Below, in pieces: positions 1-12,022 of a DNA stretch of 64,000 nt. Within the stretch, counting starts at the first letter, position 1, and every line of letters begins with the position of its first letter. The DNA comes from Epiperipatus broadwayi (Eukaryota; Onychophora; Udeonychophora; Euonychophora; Peripatidae). The notes beneath the pieces are model-generated. The model saw only the letters and a program-made list of their open reading frames with translations. It was not told the origin of the DNA and did no database searches. The position numbers were made by a program, and so were the translations under genes. The DNA is taken from positions 1,841,420-1,905,419 of the forward strand of contig JAQFVV010012510.1 of the NCBI GenBank assembly GCA_028023455.1. The letters run 5' to 3'.

Positions 1-130
1 ATATTGGTGATTATTTACCTTTTCAACATATATATGTTTAAGTGTATCAGTGTTATTAGATAGAGTGGAGAGTGGTGGGTCATGTGAAAGTCTGTGCTTA
101 TACTCTAATATTTCTTCTTAAATATTTTTT
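1..130 (-). repeat. M1 repeat fragment
   Basis: The first ~105 bases are the inverted counterpart of two repeats near 54.4 kb and 55.05 kb: the stretch ending in GTGTATCAGTGTTAT and GTGGAGAGTGGTGG matches the reverse complement of 54447..54548. It is cut by the window edge. No coding capacity. Family identity is unknown; the core of M1 also resembles part of the M2 foldbacks. Confidence 0.7.
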
Positions 131-1082
131 CTGACTATTTTAAGAAATATCTGTATTATATATATATAATGAAGTTAGATTCTGTACCAGAAAACAAAAA
201 CAATTAGATAATAGGTGTTAAGACTACGTCATATTACTCAACTATTATCCACTTTCTTAACCTAGTTTATTCTAGCTTCTCACATTCCGAGCTATATCGT
301 AAAATACTAAAAATCCTAATATTGATAATATATATATATAATTTGTGAAAAGATTTAATATATACTGTATACTTCTAATTACCTTTAATAATAATAGAAA
401 AAAATAAATTGCTGATAACATAAAATCCATTACATTAATGAATGTATTTGCAAATGTATTAAAAGTAAATATTTATTTTATTGGTCTGGAGATTACTTTC
501 TTTCTAACAAAATATTCTCTTTAATATCAAACGAGTAATAAATTGCAATATAAATGATAATAGGTTCCATAGCTATTTATAAAATATTTTGCGTGAGCAC
601 GTAAATGTAGATGTAAAAAATTATATATATATAATAAATTATCTATTCTTTCAATCACATTTTTTTTTAGACTAACCAATGGTAGCGAATGAAATGCTAT
701 CTTTTAAAACTCCACTGCAGATAAAAGCAATTTGTTGAAAAACAGTGGGGAATAAAATAATACTTGATTAATCAAATGCTAGGTAGTGAAATTTATGGCT
801 TAACTACCTAGTTATACACAGACATCCATTAATTGTACAATAATTGTCTAGATGGGCTATTATAGACCACTTATACGGGGGGAGGGTCGTAATGGAACTT
901 GAATTTTAGTTTTCATTTGAAAAATTCTATGTTTTCTCCCTCTCTACATACACGGGCATATATATAAAACAAAAGGAGCACATCACGACCTCAGGCTATG
1001 AATTAAAAGCACACCCTTTGTTTATATTCATACCTTAAGCTATGTTTAATTTAATGTTTATATATATGTACTAGATATAAAA
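131..1082. other. AT-rich non-coding stretch
   Basis: No gene seen. It holds short (TA)n runs and a 9-bp perfect stem (CTAGGTAGT / ACTACCTAG, 779..811) that is within chance expectation. Confidence 0.6.
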
Positions 1083-1330
1083 CCATTCACTAGATTAGAG
1101 ATTATCCAACTAATGAATAATATTTCTGATATAATTTTCACTACACCTTTCTCATGCAAAGTAGGAGTGGTTTCTATCCACTTTTAACATCTTGTGGAAG
1201 AATGTAATCATAAACATATGACCAATGACACGTAAAATAGACATTTTGTGCTGAACTGGACTCGTAAGTTGGCCAGATTACAATCTCTTACACATATCTT
1301 TATCATTGTTAAGTATAGATAAATATATAG
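1083..1330 (+). repeat. M2 foldback family, left part
   Basis: Left arm (CATTCACTAGATTAGAGATT then AATATTTCTG and TTTTCACTACACC) matches the reverse complement of the right end of the copy at 61.2-61.5 kb. The centre around 1250..1310 (TTGGCCAGATTACAATCTC) matches the M1/M2 core. The matching right arm is not directly adjacent, so this copy is broken or interrupted by the compact copy that follows. Confidence 0.6.
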
Positions 1331-1435
1331 ATAGCAAATTACTACAGTTTAATCGATGTGTCAAATATGATGCTTTCATAAGTTTGACACAAATCACATA
1401 ATGAAGGTATATTAATAATTTTTATCACTTCTTTA

Positions 1436-1652
1436 TTAGAATAGGGATTATCCAATAATAAATATTTCTGTAGTGTAATTTTCACTATATCACTCTCAAG
1501 CAAAATAGGAAATGGTTTCTAATACCTTGTGGGGGGATGTAATTGGGTGTTAAATGCAGATAAAAATCAGTCTCTATTTTGCATGAGGAGTGGTGTAGTG
1601 AAAATTACACTATAGAAATATTATTGATTATAAAACCATTCACACTAACCAT
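1436..1652. mobile_element. M2 compact foldback MITE
   Basis: The arms are inverted: the left reads AATATTTCTGTAGTGTAATT then TTCACTATATCACTC, and the right ends with GTGGTGTAGTGAAAATTACA then CTATAGAAATATTATT. Arms are roughly 80 bp with a short centre and no ORF. It is a non-autonomous foldback of unknown superfamily; a second copy lies at 61157..61522. Confidence 0.7.
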
Positions 1653-2336
1653 TTGCACTTAGCAAGCCTGGTATGTACTGTTTTGTCTTTTACTGTTGTT
1701 TTTTTTTTTTTGTCTTTTACTGTTGTTCTATGAGGAATTGTTGGAAAAAACTTTTTGCTTTGAAATTAAACATTATGTTGTCAACAACCCTAATAGTGGT
1801 AACATTATAACAATAATTAGACAGCATGCTACTCTTTTCAAACTGGGAGTATATAAATTTATAAAAACCACACAACATATACTTAAAGAAGGCTTTTCAA
1901 AATCTTGAGAATATTTCATATTCATCATCTAAATATTATCTGCTATTTCATTTCTACTTTATTTCTCAACAAGTTTTATATGATTCTTATAATCAGATTT
2001 TCTAAATTCAAATTGTTTTCTTCTGTTAAAATTATATACTTAGATTATAAAAGAAATTTCTATTCAAAATTTTAATTAATAATCTAACTTCTGAAATTAA
2101 AGACATTATAAAATATTTTATATGCTCCCTTTCTCTTAGGAATCATGATAATTGAACACCTATCTTGTTATAAATTAATTATAAATATTAGCTAATAAGT
2201 AGAAAATCTAAACATTTACAAATCTAAAAATATTATGCTATTAAGTAGTCCACATGATTAGATAATCACAGTTAGAATAAACTTAGAATAACTATGTTCA
2301 TGTTATAATTTAAATTTAAATAATTATTTTTACATA
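1653..2336. other. AT-rich non-coding stretch
   Basis: Homopolymer T tracts and AT-rich sequence only. The short open frame at 1696..1908 begins in a poly-T tract and looks like chance. Confidence 0.5.
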
Positions 2337-2513
2337 TTAACTTTTAGTTATCACCAAGTGAGTTAAAGTTACATCTCTAAACTCTTCATCAAATATTGGT
2401 AAATCTATAGTATCTTTATTTACTTCAAATATTATTACTCTCTTATGTAATTTATTTACATATTTTCCCATCTTATCACTGAATTTGTCATCATTAATAA
2501 TAACTTTCTTCAT
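2337..2513 (-). other. Short unidentified open frame
   Basis: The minus strand reads 58 codons from an ATG at 2513 to a TAA at 2337, and the frame is open ~30 bases further upstream, where a TTGTAG could serve as a splice acceptor. The peptide is mixed in composition and protein-like (acidic patch LPIFDEEFRDVTLTHLVI near the C-terminus) rather than a low-complexity translation of AT-rich DNA. I do not recognise a family. It could be a decayed exon, an element remnant or chance. Confidence 0.2.
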
Positions 2514-2560
2514 CTTTGTAGCTGAATATTTTATTTCTACAATTTACTTTTTATTGTATT

Positions 2561-2750
2561 AATATTTACTGAGGCTATAACCTCGATAATATGCGTATAA
2601 AATGCGATAGTAGGGACCTCCACAAATGTTTTAACCACAAGCTTACACTATGGAAGAAAAGAGGGGATGCTTGTGGTTAAAACACCTATAGAGGTCCCTA
2701 CTATCACATTTTATACGCATATTATCGAGGTTATAGCCTCAGTAAATATT
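2561..2750. mobile_element. M5 hairpin MITE, copy 1
   Basis: A near-perfect inverted repeat runs almost the whole length: arms start AATATTTACTGAGGCTATAA and include GATAGTAGGGACCTC, separated by a short centre near 2640..2665. If the flanking TA at 2567..2568 and 2743..2744 is the target duplication, the element is 2569..2742 (174 bp), as for Tc1/mariner-like MITEs. The AATATTTA flanks are also palindromic, so the exact edge is ambiguous. No ORF. Confidence 0.85.
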
Positions 2751-3839
2751 ACTACGTAATCAATGTGCATTTAATAAATTTATAATTACAACTTTTTATT
2801 GTATTATAAATAAATAAAAAAGTAACTCCTTAGAAAAATTTTTCCATCCTGCACATTTTATTTTCCCCCAAATCTTTCTAGCTTTGTCTTCTTAACTAAT
2901 TGTAAATTTTTAGATATACATTTCTACTTTATTCATCAATTACATTGCTTCACCAAACTGCTTACAGCACCATGTTTGAATCAGGGGTATATCTTATATA
3001 GTGATATAGGTTAGCTATTTTAAGTTACCATATTTTAATCATGAACTACTGTATAAGATGTTATACCATTTACAACTTTCTTAAACACTTTATCAATACT
3101 ATTTATTTATATTCATTAAAACCAGGCAAACATAATCCACTAGTTTAATTTTTATAATGATACTTATCAGAGATAACACCATATTTATGAAAAGTTAAAT
3201 ATTAATTTAACAAGTAATACTGGATGAATGAGCTAGCTGGATATTTACCAGTTGTCCAGAAAGTCCCTGAGATTACTTGTGAAAATTTTACTATTACAAA
3301 AATAAAAAAAACAAAAACAATTTAAACTCTATTCTGTATTTGAATTCCAGTACGCAAAAACTACAATATATTATTTTTATTTTTTATGGTATTTGTTTTT
3401 TGCTTTTAAATTACAAGTTATTACAATCTTTTATTTTCTTCAGTGTTGTAGTATTCTATTACAACCCTCACTTTGCTTTTTTATTTATTTATTATTTTTT
3501 ATATATTTATACATATGACATTTATACTAAAGTTATATCTTTGGGGGGGGCGGAAGCTAGCATGAATATCTAGAAATATCATAGTAGCAGCTTTTAATTT
3601 AATCATTATCAAACTATATATCTCAGTGCATATTGTTAGCTCAAAATTCAAATATAAAATGCTAAAGCACTTTTCCCAATGCTGTTATTTTAGCAATACT
3701 TAATATTTATTCACAGAGGGCATTGTTAAAAACATATGTTGGAAGGGTGATTTAGAATTTTGATTCAAAACCTATAATTATTTTTACATTTCAAAAAGAA
3801 ACTTTATTTATATCATATTGTATAAAGTTAAGAATACAA
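2751..3839. other. AT-rich non-coding stretch
   Basis: No gene recognised. The open frame at 3340..3573 translates to hydrophobic low-complexity peptide from T-rich DNA and has no recognisable domain. A G8 run sits near 3543. Confidence 0.5.
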
Positions 3840-4390
3840 AAGAGGGTGACTTCTGATGGTTGCATGTATTATAAATTGAGGGTTTTATGTGTTACATAAT
3901 AGAAACCCCAGGCAATATCATTGCCACTGAAGGTAAATTGAACAGATTAAAGTTTTGAGGCAAGGATAGAAAGTTCACAATCAGTTATAATGTAAGCTGG
4001 TACCAAGGAATCTGAATTATGTATTTCTGCTACATCTTCAATTGACTCCATGTTTGTTTTGCCAGTTGGTCAGGACAAGTTCTTTTATCAATTTGTCTAG
4101 CTTTCTTGGTGTATTTTATCAGGAGATCCTCTGGACAGAGATCTGTTCCCTTTTCAAACAATACCTTGCATCGTATTGTCCAGATCCCATAGTTGATGTA
4201 GGTGGCAAGCCATATGTTGGCAAAAAGCCCTTGTTCAAAGGCCTGGGAAGCATTACACTAGCAAGGTTGTGGATGGACAACCTCCCCAGAACCAGGCCAA
4301 GGTCTCGATATTAAAGCCTCTTTGATGGAACAGGAAAGATCCTGTAGGGAGGGCCTTGAGGTTGACCTTGAGCAGGAATATAATTATTTT
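3840..4390 (-). pseudogene. LINE ORF2 C-terminal fragment
   Basis: This segment is richer in GC than its surroundings. Read on the minus strand, a frame from ~4258 to a stop at 4030 gives LATYINYGIWTIRCKVLFEK followed by a K/R-rich tail, which resembles the end of a LINE reverse transcriptase protein (the YGxWxIR segment). Upstream pieces (~4260..4390) also look coding but lie in other frames, so it is frameshifted and 5'-truncated. Minus-strand sequence below 4030 would be its 3' UTR. The family is not one of the other LINEs in this window as far as I can tell. The identification rests on a short motif. Confidence 0.45.
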
Positions 4391-4721
4391 TATTAGATAC
4401 ATTTGTAATTGTTAAAAAATAATTTTTCAATATTTTTCATTTATTTATATATTATATCAACATTATAAATCTTGCTTGATAATCGTAAAAAAAAATCAAT
4501 ATTAAGCTTAAAGATTAATTATAATAATAAAACTTGATAATCGTCTATTATAATTAAACATTGCAAATTTAAAATGAGAATAAATGACGTTCTCACCAGC
4601 TATGTTAAGTTTCGAAATACTTAGCATTCACACACACATAACTCACAGTAAACATGTTTTATTGTTGTTTTTGTTTTATTTTTTATAATTATTTATTGAA
4701 TTATTTTCATTATCTAACTGA

Positions 4722-4812
4722 ATTTTTTTTTCATGTGGCAAATGCGTTAACCGAGAAGCGAACCGGACCAGCTGCTTGGAAGGCAGCTATGCTAACTACT
4801 AGGCCACCAACA
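4722..4812 (-). mobile_element. tRNA-Gly-like SINE, copy 1
   Basis: On the minus strand this reads as a tRNA head: A box-like TGGCCTAGTAGTTAGCA, an anticodon arm GCTGC-CTTCCAA-GCAGC (anticodon position TCC), and a B box-like GGTTCGCTTCTCGG. A short tail follows, ending in CACATGAAAAAAA. No body beyond ~25 bp of tail. The clear A and B boxes predict RNA polymerase III transcription. Diverged; no convincing target duplication. Confidence 0.8.
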
Positions 4813-5183
4813 ATTTATATGTAATTTGCTAATAGGTTAATGTGTTTTCTAAAAATATTTAACAATTCAACTAAATGATGAAGATATTCCAACACATATA
4901 ACTGCAAATAAAATGCCATCACAAGAATTGTTAAATTGAAAAAATCTGTAATGATTTTCTAAGTGATAAAAATGAAGAATTCTATTTTAATACCCTGTAA
5001 AATATTAATAGATTCATTCTGTATTAAAGTTTATTAGTTATATTATTTATTTTAAATATTTAAATTTTTAAAGCATTCCTATTTTATTTTTTAAGTCAAC
5101 GCGATTTTGATTGATTACATTTAGTAATAATTACCATAATAATAAAACCACAATTTGTGGTGTTATTTATTTTTTTCTCATGG

Positions 5184-5279
5184 TTTTTTTTCCATATGCC
5201 AAATGCATTGACCGGGAAGCGAACCCGGGCCAGCTGCTTGGAAGGCAGCTATGCTAACCATTAGGTCACCAACGTTTGA
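5184..5279 (-). mobile_element. tRNA-Gly-like SINE, copy 2
   Basis: Same family as the copy at 4722..4812 and closer to a consensus: the minus strand has A box TGACCTAATGGTTAGCATAG, anticodon stem GCTGC/GCAGC with loop CTTCCAA, B box GGGTTCGCTTCCCGG, then tail AATGCATTTGGCATATGG and an A-run. The 15-base B-box arm is perfectly paired (CCGGG/CCCGG). Confidence 0.85.
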
Positions 5280-6418
5280 CCGTCTTTTTTTCCCTTATCG
5301 TTGAGAAAATGTTAAAATACTTTTTTTTAAAAATTATGTAAGTAGCTTATTGATTATATTTTTAAATGTCTGATTGTCTTGCCTCATTGTTTTTAAAAAC
5401 TGTTTCAAAATATTTAGACTTTTAATTAAAAAAGAATAAATAAATTGCCAAGATGCAGCCGGTTCTTTCTGACGCAATATTACTTTTAAAGCGAATTTAT
5501 AACCAGATTTTGTTTGAACCAATAAAGCTCTTTGTTTTTTTTTTTTTAATAGCTTTTATTGTTCTTAGTACCAACAATGTGTGTTAAGTTTTTCCCCAAA
5601 GATAGAGTAATTTGATAACAGACTTCTATAACCAAATGACAATAATACTTGGTCATATTAATACGTAATTTTTCATAACTTGCTCCTAGCATATCAATTT
5701 TAGCAATACATTATTATCTTTAATAAGGTCTTACAATATTGAATAACATAATTGATTATAAAGAAAGTGAGAAGTTGTTAGTAGAAAGATTAGACAATAA
5801 CAGTCTCAAAAAACCAAAATTAAACTTTTTGGGTAATACATCCAAATGAATACTTATATCACGAGAAAACTATATCATTTACCAAGAATTTGTAAGTAAA
5901 AAATTTGTAATAGATATCTTTATGTAGATAAAACAATTTAATAACAAAATATTTTGGTGTTGAATGTAAAAAAATATTTTGATATAAACAAATGTATGTA
6001 TATCTAATATTAAATATTTGACATCTGATATATTTTAATTGTATGCCAAGAAAGTGTAAAGCACTGGTAGAAACATAATATCAATTTTTAGTTGATTTTC
6101 TTTTTTATTGAGTGCTTACTCTAGATTATATTTGCTATAAAAAATTACAAAATACTTTCTCAAATTTGTCTTTAAGGATATATATATATACACAAGTCTC
6201 CCACATTATTATGAGTGTATCACTTAATTTAAATGTGTTGTTGACTCTCAAATGGTAAGTAGTTAAAATTTAATTGAAAAATATTTTATTAAATCATTAT
6301 TAACATGATTTTCCAATATTCAGTTTAAATATGCAATTATACATTCCTTTAATAAGGCTTTTTTGTTGTTTTAGTGCTATCTGTATAAATAACACCATAT
6401 TCTATATTATATTTAGAT
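5280..6418. other. AT-rich non-coding stretch
   Basis: No gene or repeat family recognised; short TA runs near 6180. The minus-strand frame 5334..5522 has no recognisable domain. Confidence 0.5.
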
Positions 6419-6528
6419 ACAGCTGCAGAAAGGAGTTTGCTGTTAACTGAAAGCAGATTCTTTGATTCTTCTTGGAGGCCTTCAAGAAACCAAGCAGGGC
6501 AAATTCCTAATGTCCACTCCATACATTC

Positions 6529-9340
6529 TTGTCATTGCATCTGTTATTTGATGATGACTTTTTATTTAGGTACTTACAACTGTGCAAATCACTTTCAAGT
6601 GAAGGAAGATTGCAAGAATTGGAAGAACTATCTTATGTTAAATGGGACATCATTAGACTTTGTGAAGTTAAAAGAAAAGATGAAGAGATAATTGATTTAA
6701 AAAGTGGACATGTACTCAATTACAAAGGTGCAAATATTGGAAGTACAAATGGAGTAAGATTCATTATAAATAAAAAGTGGAAGAACAATATTGTGGAGAT
6801 TGATGGTGTATTGGACAGAGTGGCAAGATTAGTTATACAATTTAATAGCAGATACCAAATGCAGATAATTCAGGTTTATGACCCAACAAGTTCTCATAGT
6901 GAGGAAGTAGTAGAAGATTTTTGTATAAATGTACAAAAGGCTTTTGATCAGACTAAATAACATTTTAAAATTGTTATGGTAGACTTTAATGCTAGAATTG
7001 GTAAACAAATGAAAGATGAAAATGATGTAGGTAAATTTGGTTATGGTAAAAGAAATGAGAGAGGACATAAACTTGTGAAGTTTGCAGAAAAAGAAAAACT
7101 ATATTATGAATTATTTTTTTTGAGAAAAATGTTAAAAGGAAATGGACATGGAAACATCCAAATGAAGGTACAGCAGAATTGGATTATATTTTGATTAACA
7201 GAAAATACATATTTCAAGATTGTAATGTTCTTAATAAGTTCAACACAGGAAGTGATCATTGATTACTAAGATGCGTGTTAATGCAAAACTAGAAAAATAA
7301 AAATTATTAAGAAAAAAATATTTACAGTTAATATTCCTAATCTTCAGACACATTCTAATGAATTTAATAAACCTAGAACTTGCAAGTAGTTTCAAGTATT
7401 AGTAGATTTTGAACATGATTCAGATTTGAATGAAATTAATAAGAAAATAACTGATACACTTTTAAAAACTACAACAAAGCTAGCCTGCAGAAAGAAGCAG
7501 CAATTGACCAATAAAATTTCTACTGAGACTAGAGAATTTATGAAAACAAAAAGGAATATGAAGATATATAAAAATGATGCCTTAAGAAGGATTAAATATC
7601 TAGAATTTTGTAAAATGGTGAGAAAAGAGTTGATAATGATATAAGAAAGTATAATTGTGAACTAGCAAAAACAGCTGTAGAAAAAATAAGTTTCCAGAGT
7701 GTAAAACAACATTTTGGTATTAGTAGGAAATGTATATCTGCAATAAGAAAAAAAGATGGAACTATTACTAAAAAGAGAGATGACATCATGAAATGGTAGA
7801 AGAGTTTTATCAAGAATTATATAGTAATAAAGAACAAGTAACTCATACATGTATTATATCTTCTGAATTTCCCAGGACTTTAAATGAATAAATGAGACAT
7901 GCAATTAAACTTATGATGAAGAGAAAAATTTCAGGTAGTGATGGAATTATAATCAATATATTAAAAGAAGCAAGTGAAGAAATAGAAAAACCTTTGGCAA
8001 AGTTATGTACCAAATGTCTAAATGATAAAGATGTACCAGACAATTGGAAGAATGCAGTATTATTACTTTAAAAAGGTGATAGAAGATATTAGAAATTACA
8101 GACCTATTGGCCTTTTATCAGTTTTATACAAAATTTTCACCAAGATAATTACAACTTATCTACAGAGAACATTGGATTTAAACCAACCAAAAGGACAAGC
8201 TGAATTTAAAATTGGCTTTAATACAGTAGATCATATTCAAGTATTGAAAAAAGTTATAGAAAGAACCAATGAATATGCATTGCCATTATGCTTTGGATTT
8301 CTAAATTATAAAAAAAATTCTACAAGCCTTTATTCATTGATTAAAGCATTGGAATATCGAGATATAGATTCAGGATATTGTTATATTTGAGAAGAGTGTA
8401 AGATCGGATCACTCCATATCTTTAAACTGTTTACAGCAGTGCTGCAAGAAGTATTTTGTTGATGAAAATAGGAAATTAAAGGAGTAAAAGTAAATGGAGA
8501 TTATTTAAGTCATTAGATTTTGCAGTTGATGTAGCTGTTTTTGTAAATAAGGCTTTAGAGCTTCAGGAAATGATGCAAGAGTTATCAGACAAAAGTAAGA
8601 AAGTAAAGCTAAAGATAAATGTTAAAAAAACTAAAGTAATGTTAAATGGATTTTCTCAAAAGATGACATTAAAGATTGATTATGATGAATTAGAAGAAGT
8701 TAAAATACCTTGGTCAAATTATTACTACAGATGGAAACAATAGACAAAATCAATCATAGAATTAAACTTGTTTGGAGTGCTTTTGGTAGAAATAACTTAC
8801 TATTAAAAAGGAAATATGCCTATGTGTTGGAAAAGAAAGGTTTTTGATAAATGTGTTTTACCAGTTTTTACTTATGGATCTAAGGCTTCTTTTTTCATAT
8901 GTCAAATGTGTAGACCGGGAAGCAAACCCGGGCCAGTTGTTTGGAAGGCAGCTATGCTAACCACTAGGCTTCCAATGCTTGATGACTTGGACACATAATA
9001 AAAGAGCAATATAGAGACTTCAGATCACTCAAACAAAATATGGAGAGATGCATGTTAATAGTACAAGAGATTGAAAACACAATATATGAGTGAGAGAACA
9101 AACAGGTGTTACTGACATCATTTAAAGAATTAAAAGACTAAAGTAGAGATGGCTCTGGACATATTGCTAGAAGAAATTATAATAGATAGACAATTGAAAT
9201 CTTAAACTGGATTCCAAGAGATTGTAAAAGATACAAAAATGACCACATGTGAGATGGATGAATGAAATAAGAAGGTGTGTAGTGATAATGCTGATAATAG
9301 AGGCTAGAAATCGAAGATGGATTGCCCTTGGAGAGATCTT
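6529..9340 (+). pseudogene. RTE endonuclease-reverse transcriptase pseudogene (copy A)
   Basis: The endonuclease half is readable at 6529..7260 in at least two frames, with the start of the domain (FRYLQLC in place of GTYNCRSL), the YDPTSSHSEE segment and VDFNARIG. The GDFNAR aspartate region is preceded by a stop at 6958. Remnants of the RT follow: RNYRPIGLLSVLYKIFTKII at 8090..8150, TVDHIQVLK near 8225, and a frameshifted LDFAVD (for LDFADD) near 8515, then the C-terminal domain to 9340. Motif A is damaged (FLNYKKNST in place of FVDYEKAFD). Product in life: target-primed reverse transcription of its own RNA. This copy cannot encode it. Confidence 0.85.
8887..8990 (-). mobile_element. tRNA-Gly-like SINE nested in RTE copy A
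   Basis: Minus strand: A box GGAAGCCTAGTGGTTAGCAT, anticodon arm region GCTGCCTTCCAA, B box GGGTTTGCTTCCCGG, tail ending CATATGAAAAAAG. Compared with copy B at 35757..35775 (TATGGATCTGAGACTTGGAC), the RTE reading is split by this insert, with AAGGCTT before and GACTTGGACAC after. That leaves about 5-7 bp of apparent duplication. It is younger than RTE copy A. Confidence 0.85.
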
Positions 9341-9383
9341 CATCCTCAGTGAATTGATAATGGGTGACACTGATGATGAGTAT

Positions 9384-10841
9384 GTAAATATACCACTTGA
9401 AAATGATTAGTATTTTTTTTTTCAATTATTTAACAAGCACAAATAACATTTTAATAATGCAAAAGACTTTCTTATTAAAAGATAAAATTTGTAAAATGAA
9501 GATGCTAGAATAAATTGTGGTAAACATTGGTGCCATGAAATAGAAAATCGTCAGCAGCATTGCGGTGTGTAGCAGTGCTTTAGTGTTTAAATATTTCAAT
9601 GGATTTTTAGATTGAAAACTTTATATTTGGGACTTCATTGATAGATGATAACGTTTTTATATTTACTATTTTTTTAAAATCCTTCTAACTATGTAGGATT
9701 TATTTATTTTTTAAAAATATAAATTTTTGTATAAACTGTTTGATATTTTATTTATATAACATGCATTAATTTTAATATTTCAATAATTTTTTTTAAGAAT
9801 CTTACGGTATAATGACTAAAACATCAATCTATCAAATCACATGGCCTGGCTGAACTTTGACATTTTTTCAGGTCACAAATAGGTTTATGATTTTTTTTGT
9901 TCAAGTAAACAATCTTCCAAAGTTAATGTCACATATGAATCCTCCTATTAATCCACCAGGGCAATCAAGCCTATCAACATTGCTCCTCACCAAAGACTCT
10001 TCTTTGACTGGACTACACACTCTTTCCATATCCCCTTCCCATTTCATATGTATTCTCTTCCCCTTCACTATATTGTACTTGAATTTCATTTTGCCATGTA
10101 ATCATCTCTTTGTAAATCTTTTTTAACTGTTGTGTATTTTCTCTTTTTGATTAACATAAGCTTTCATCACTGAGAAAAAAGTAAACAATCTATAGTGACC
10201 CTCAACTAGTTTTCTGATAATGCGCAGTAAGTAAGTATAGAGATTTTTTTTTAAGTGGAGATTAAAAAACTTCATTTATTTCGAATTCAGTGCTAACATC
10301 TTAACTCTAATATATCCTTTCCTTCTCAAAAACCTACTTGTAATATAACACATACTTCCTATAAGATATTTTTGGAAACCGATCCCATCAATTCTGGAGA
10401 AAAACAATTTTCGAACTTGGCATTTAATATTTTATTATTATATTATTTTACATTATTTTAATGTTTACAGTACATTAGAATGAAAAAAAAAGATCAACAC
10501 ATAATAATATAAACTTTAATTATTAATAAATAAATCTATAATATATATTTCATAATTGTGATAAATTGAAATATTACATTGCTGTTTATGAATTTCTTAT
10601 TCTAGTGGAAACAAAAAAAAAAAAAACAATTCGGTAATAAATTATTTTTTATAATTTAATGTACTTAAATAATTAAAGCATAGTTTCATCTCTAATTTAT
10701 CTAAGTCTATTCATTTTTAGTATTAAAAAAATACTATATGTATGTGTTAAATGAATATAAATTAGAAAAAAAACCTGTAAACAGTGAGTGCTTTGAATAT
10801 TTAAACAAGATAATTCCTAATAATTTTTCATAAAAACTTAT
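9384..10841. other. Non-coding stretch with an unassigned patch
   Basis: Mostly AT-rich. The patch ~9900..10110 is less AT-rich and open on the minus strand for 62 codons (9901..10089; peptide rich in K, R and G), but no family is recognised. Confidence 0.4.
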
Positions 10842-10849
10842 AAAATTGT

Positions 10850-10957
10850 ATTTTTTTCATGTCATAGCATCAACCGGGACGTGAACCCACACCCATCTGC
10901 AACCAACTACTTGCTTGCAAGGCAGGTGCAATAACCTCTCGACTAACAACACTTGAC
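10850..10957 (-). mobile_element. tRNA-derived SINE, GCCGAGAGGT type
   Basis: Minus strand: head with GTTAGTCGAGAGGTTATTGC, a CTTGCAAGCAAG segment, a B box GTGGGTTCACGTCCCGG and the tail TTGATGCTATGACATGAAAAA. Flanks repeat AAAATTGT at 10842..10849 and 10958..10965, a probable 8-bp target duplication. The head differs from the tRNA-Gly-like SINEs and has an insertion (TAGTTGGTTGCAG) before the T arm, as in tRNAs with long variable arms. Confidence 0.85.
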
Positions 10958-10965
10958 AAAATTGT

Positions 10966-11872
10966 CTTTTAATTATTTATAAATATTGATACATTACTGA
11001 ATTTAAATCCATTATTACATATTCATGCATAATCACCAAATTCCAAAAATGTAAGATCAATTTTAGAATTATTAGCCCTTGTGTTTTCATAGATGAGTTC
11101 AGCTACAATGAAGAGAATGAATATATTTTATCACCAAATTAAAATTTATACAATAAATGCAAAAACATATAATGAACGTTAAAATGGAAAATATTGTTGT
11201 TGTATAAAACTTAGTTATATTATTGATATAAATAACTTTTATCAATTTTGTTTGCATAATTCTTCCTATCATTAAGCAATAAAAATGTTATATATTTTAA
11301 AAGTATTTTCTTAGGTGCATATATTACAAAAAAATCAGCCATTAGCCATAAAAGCCAAATTTTGAAATCTGATTACTGTTAACATAAAAAAAAAAAAAAT
11401 TCAATGATAGCGACAGAGGTACAAACACAATTTAATTTGTGTAATTTTTTTCTGTCTTTAGTGGTTAAAAAAATATATATTTAAAAATATTCTTCCAATT
11501 ATGTAAATTGTAATAATTTTAGCTATGTGCCACATAAATAAATTAAAACCTAAATCTGATTAACATCCACATTAAAAACAACAAAAAGAATTCAAACAAT
11601 AGTTTGATACTACACAAGAAAAATTGTTAAAATAATAAATGCCACTGAATTTCATTGGATTAGAAATGATTTGTATAGAAATTTTTAAAACCCATGTCAT
11701 CATTCAGTAAAGCTTCAAATATTTTCATCACTGTTTTAGAAATTTACTTGCCTAAATTGTGGGAGAGCATTTTTTCTGTAATTTATTTCATACTCTTTAA
11801 TACTTTGTATCTATTTATGAAGTTGTAATAATTAAATTTGTTACGTGCATACTCATTATGTAAAGCAATATA
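10966..11872. other. AT-rich non-coding stretch
   Basis: Nothing recognised; A13 run near 11387. Confidence 0.55.
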
Positions 11873-12022
11873 TATATTAAGGCTATATCCTTAAGACCAT
11901 GTGCCTGAAAAATGACATTAGGAACCTGTACAAATCTAAATAAATCTTGTGTTAAGATTTGTAGAGGTCCCTACTGTCTTTTTTCAGGCACTTGATCTTA
12001 AGGTTATAATAGCCTTAATATA
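11873..12022. mobile_element. M5 hairpin MITE, copy 2
   Basis: A 150-bp inverted repeat: outer arms TATATTAAGGCTATATCC and GGTTATAATAGCCTTAATAT. The arms share GTCCCTAC and AGGCTATA with the copy at 2561..2750, so the two belong to one family. TA or ATAT flanks fit a TA target. Arms differ by several substitutions, so the copy is old. No ORF. Confidence 0.8.

Larger units (their letters stand above)
6419..9383 (+). mobile_element. RTE-type LINE, copy A (decayed)
   Basis: Collinear with copy B (32889..36174), sharing its start (GCTGCAGAAAGGAGTTTGCT) and its end (TTCATCCT...GATAATG, then TGATGATGAG). It lacks ~330 bp that copy B has between the 5' leader and the endonuclease (B 33003..33340). 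It carries many stops and frameshifts and is interrupted by a SINE at 8887..8990. The TGATGATG end fits the short tandem 3' ends of RTE-clade elements. Confidence 0.9.

Noticed and set aside
779-811. 9-bp perfect stem-loop
   Set aside because: A stem of this length is expected by chance several times in 64 kb.
3340-3573. 77-codon hydrophobic frame that could be called a membrane protein
   Set aside because: It is a translation of T-rich DNA (F, Y, I and L only), with no family motif and no conserved start context.
4722-5279. Functional tRNA-Gly genes
   Set aside because: Acceptor stems do not pair and each is followed by the SINE tail and A-run; they are SINE heads.
6829-7068. 79-codon minus-strand frame, seen again at 33619..33858
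   Set aside because: Repeated only because both are antisense to the same RTE endonuclease region.
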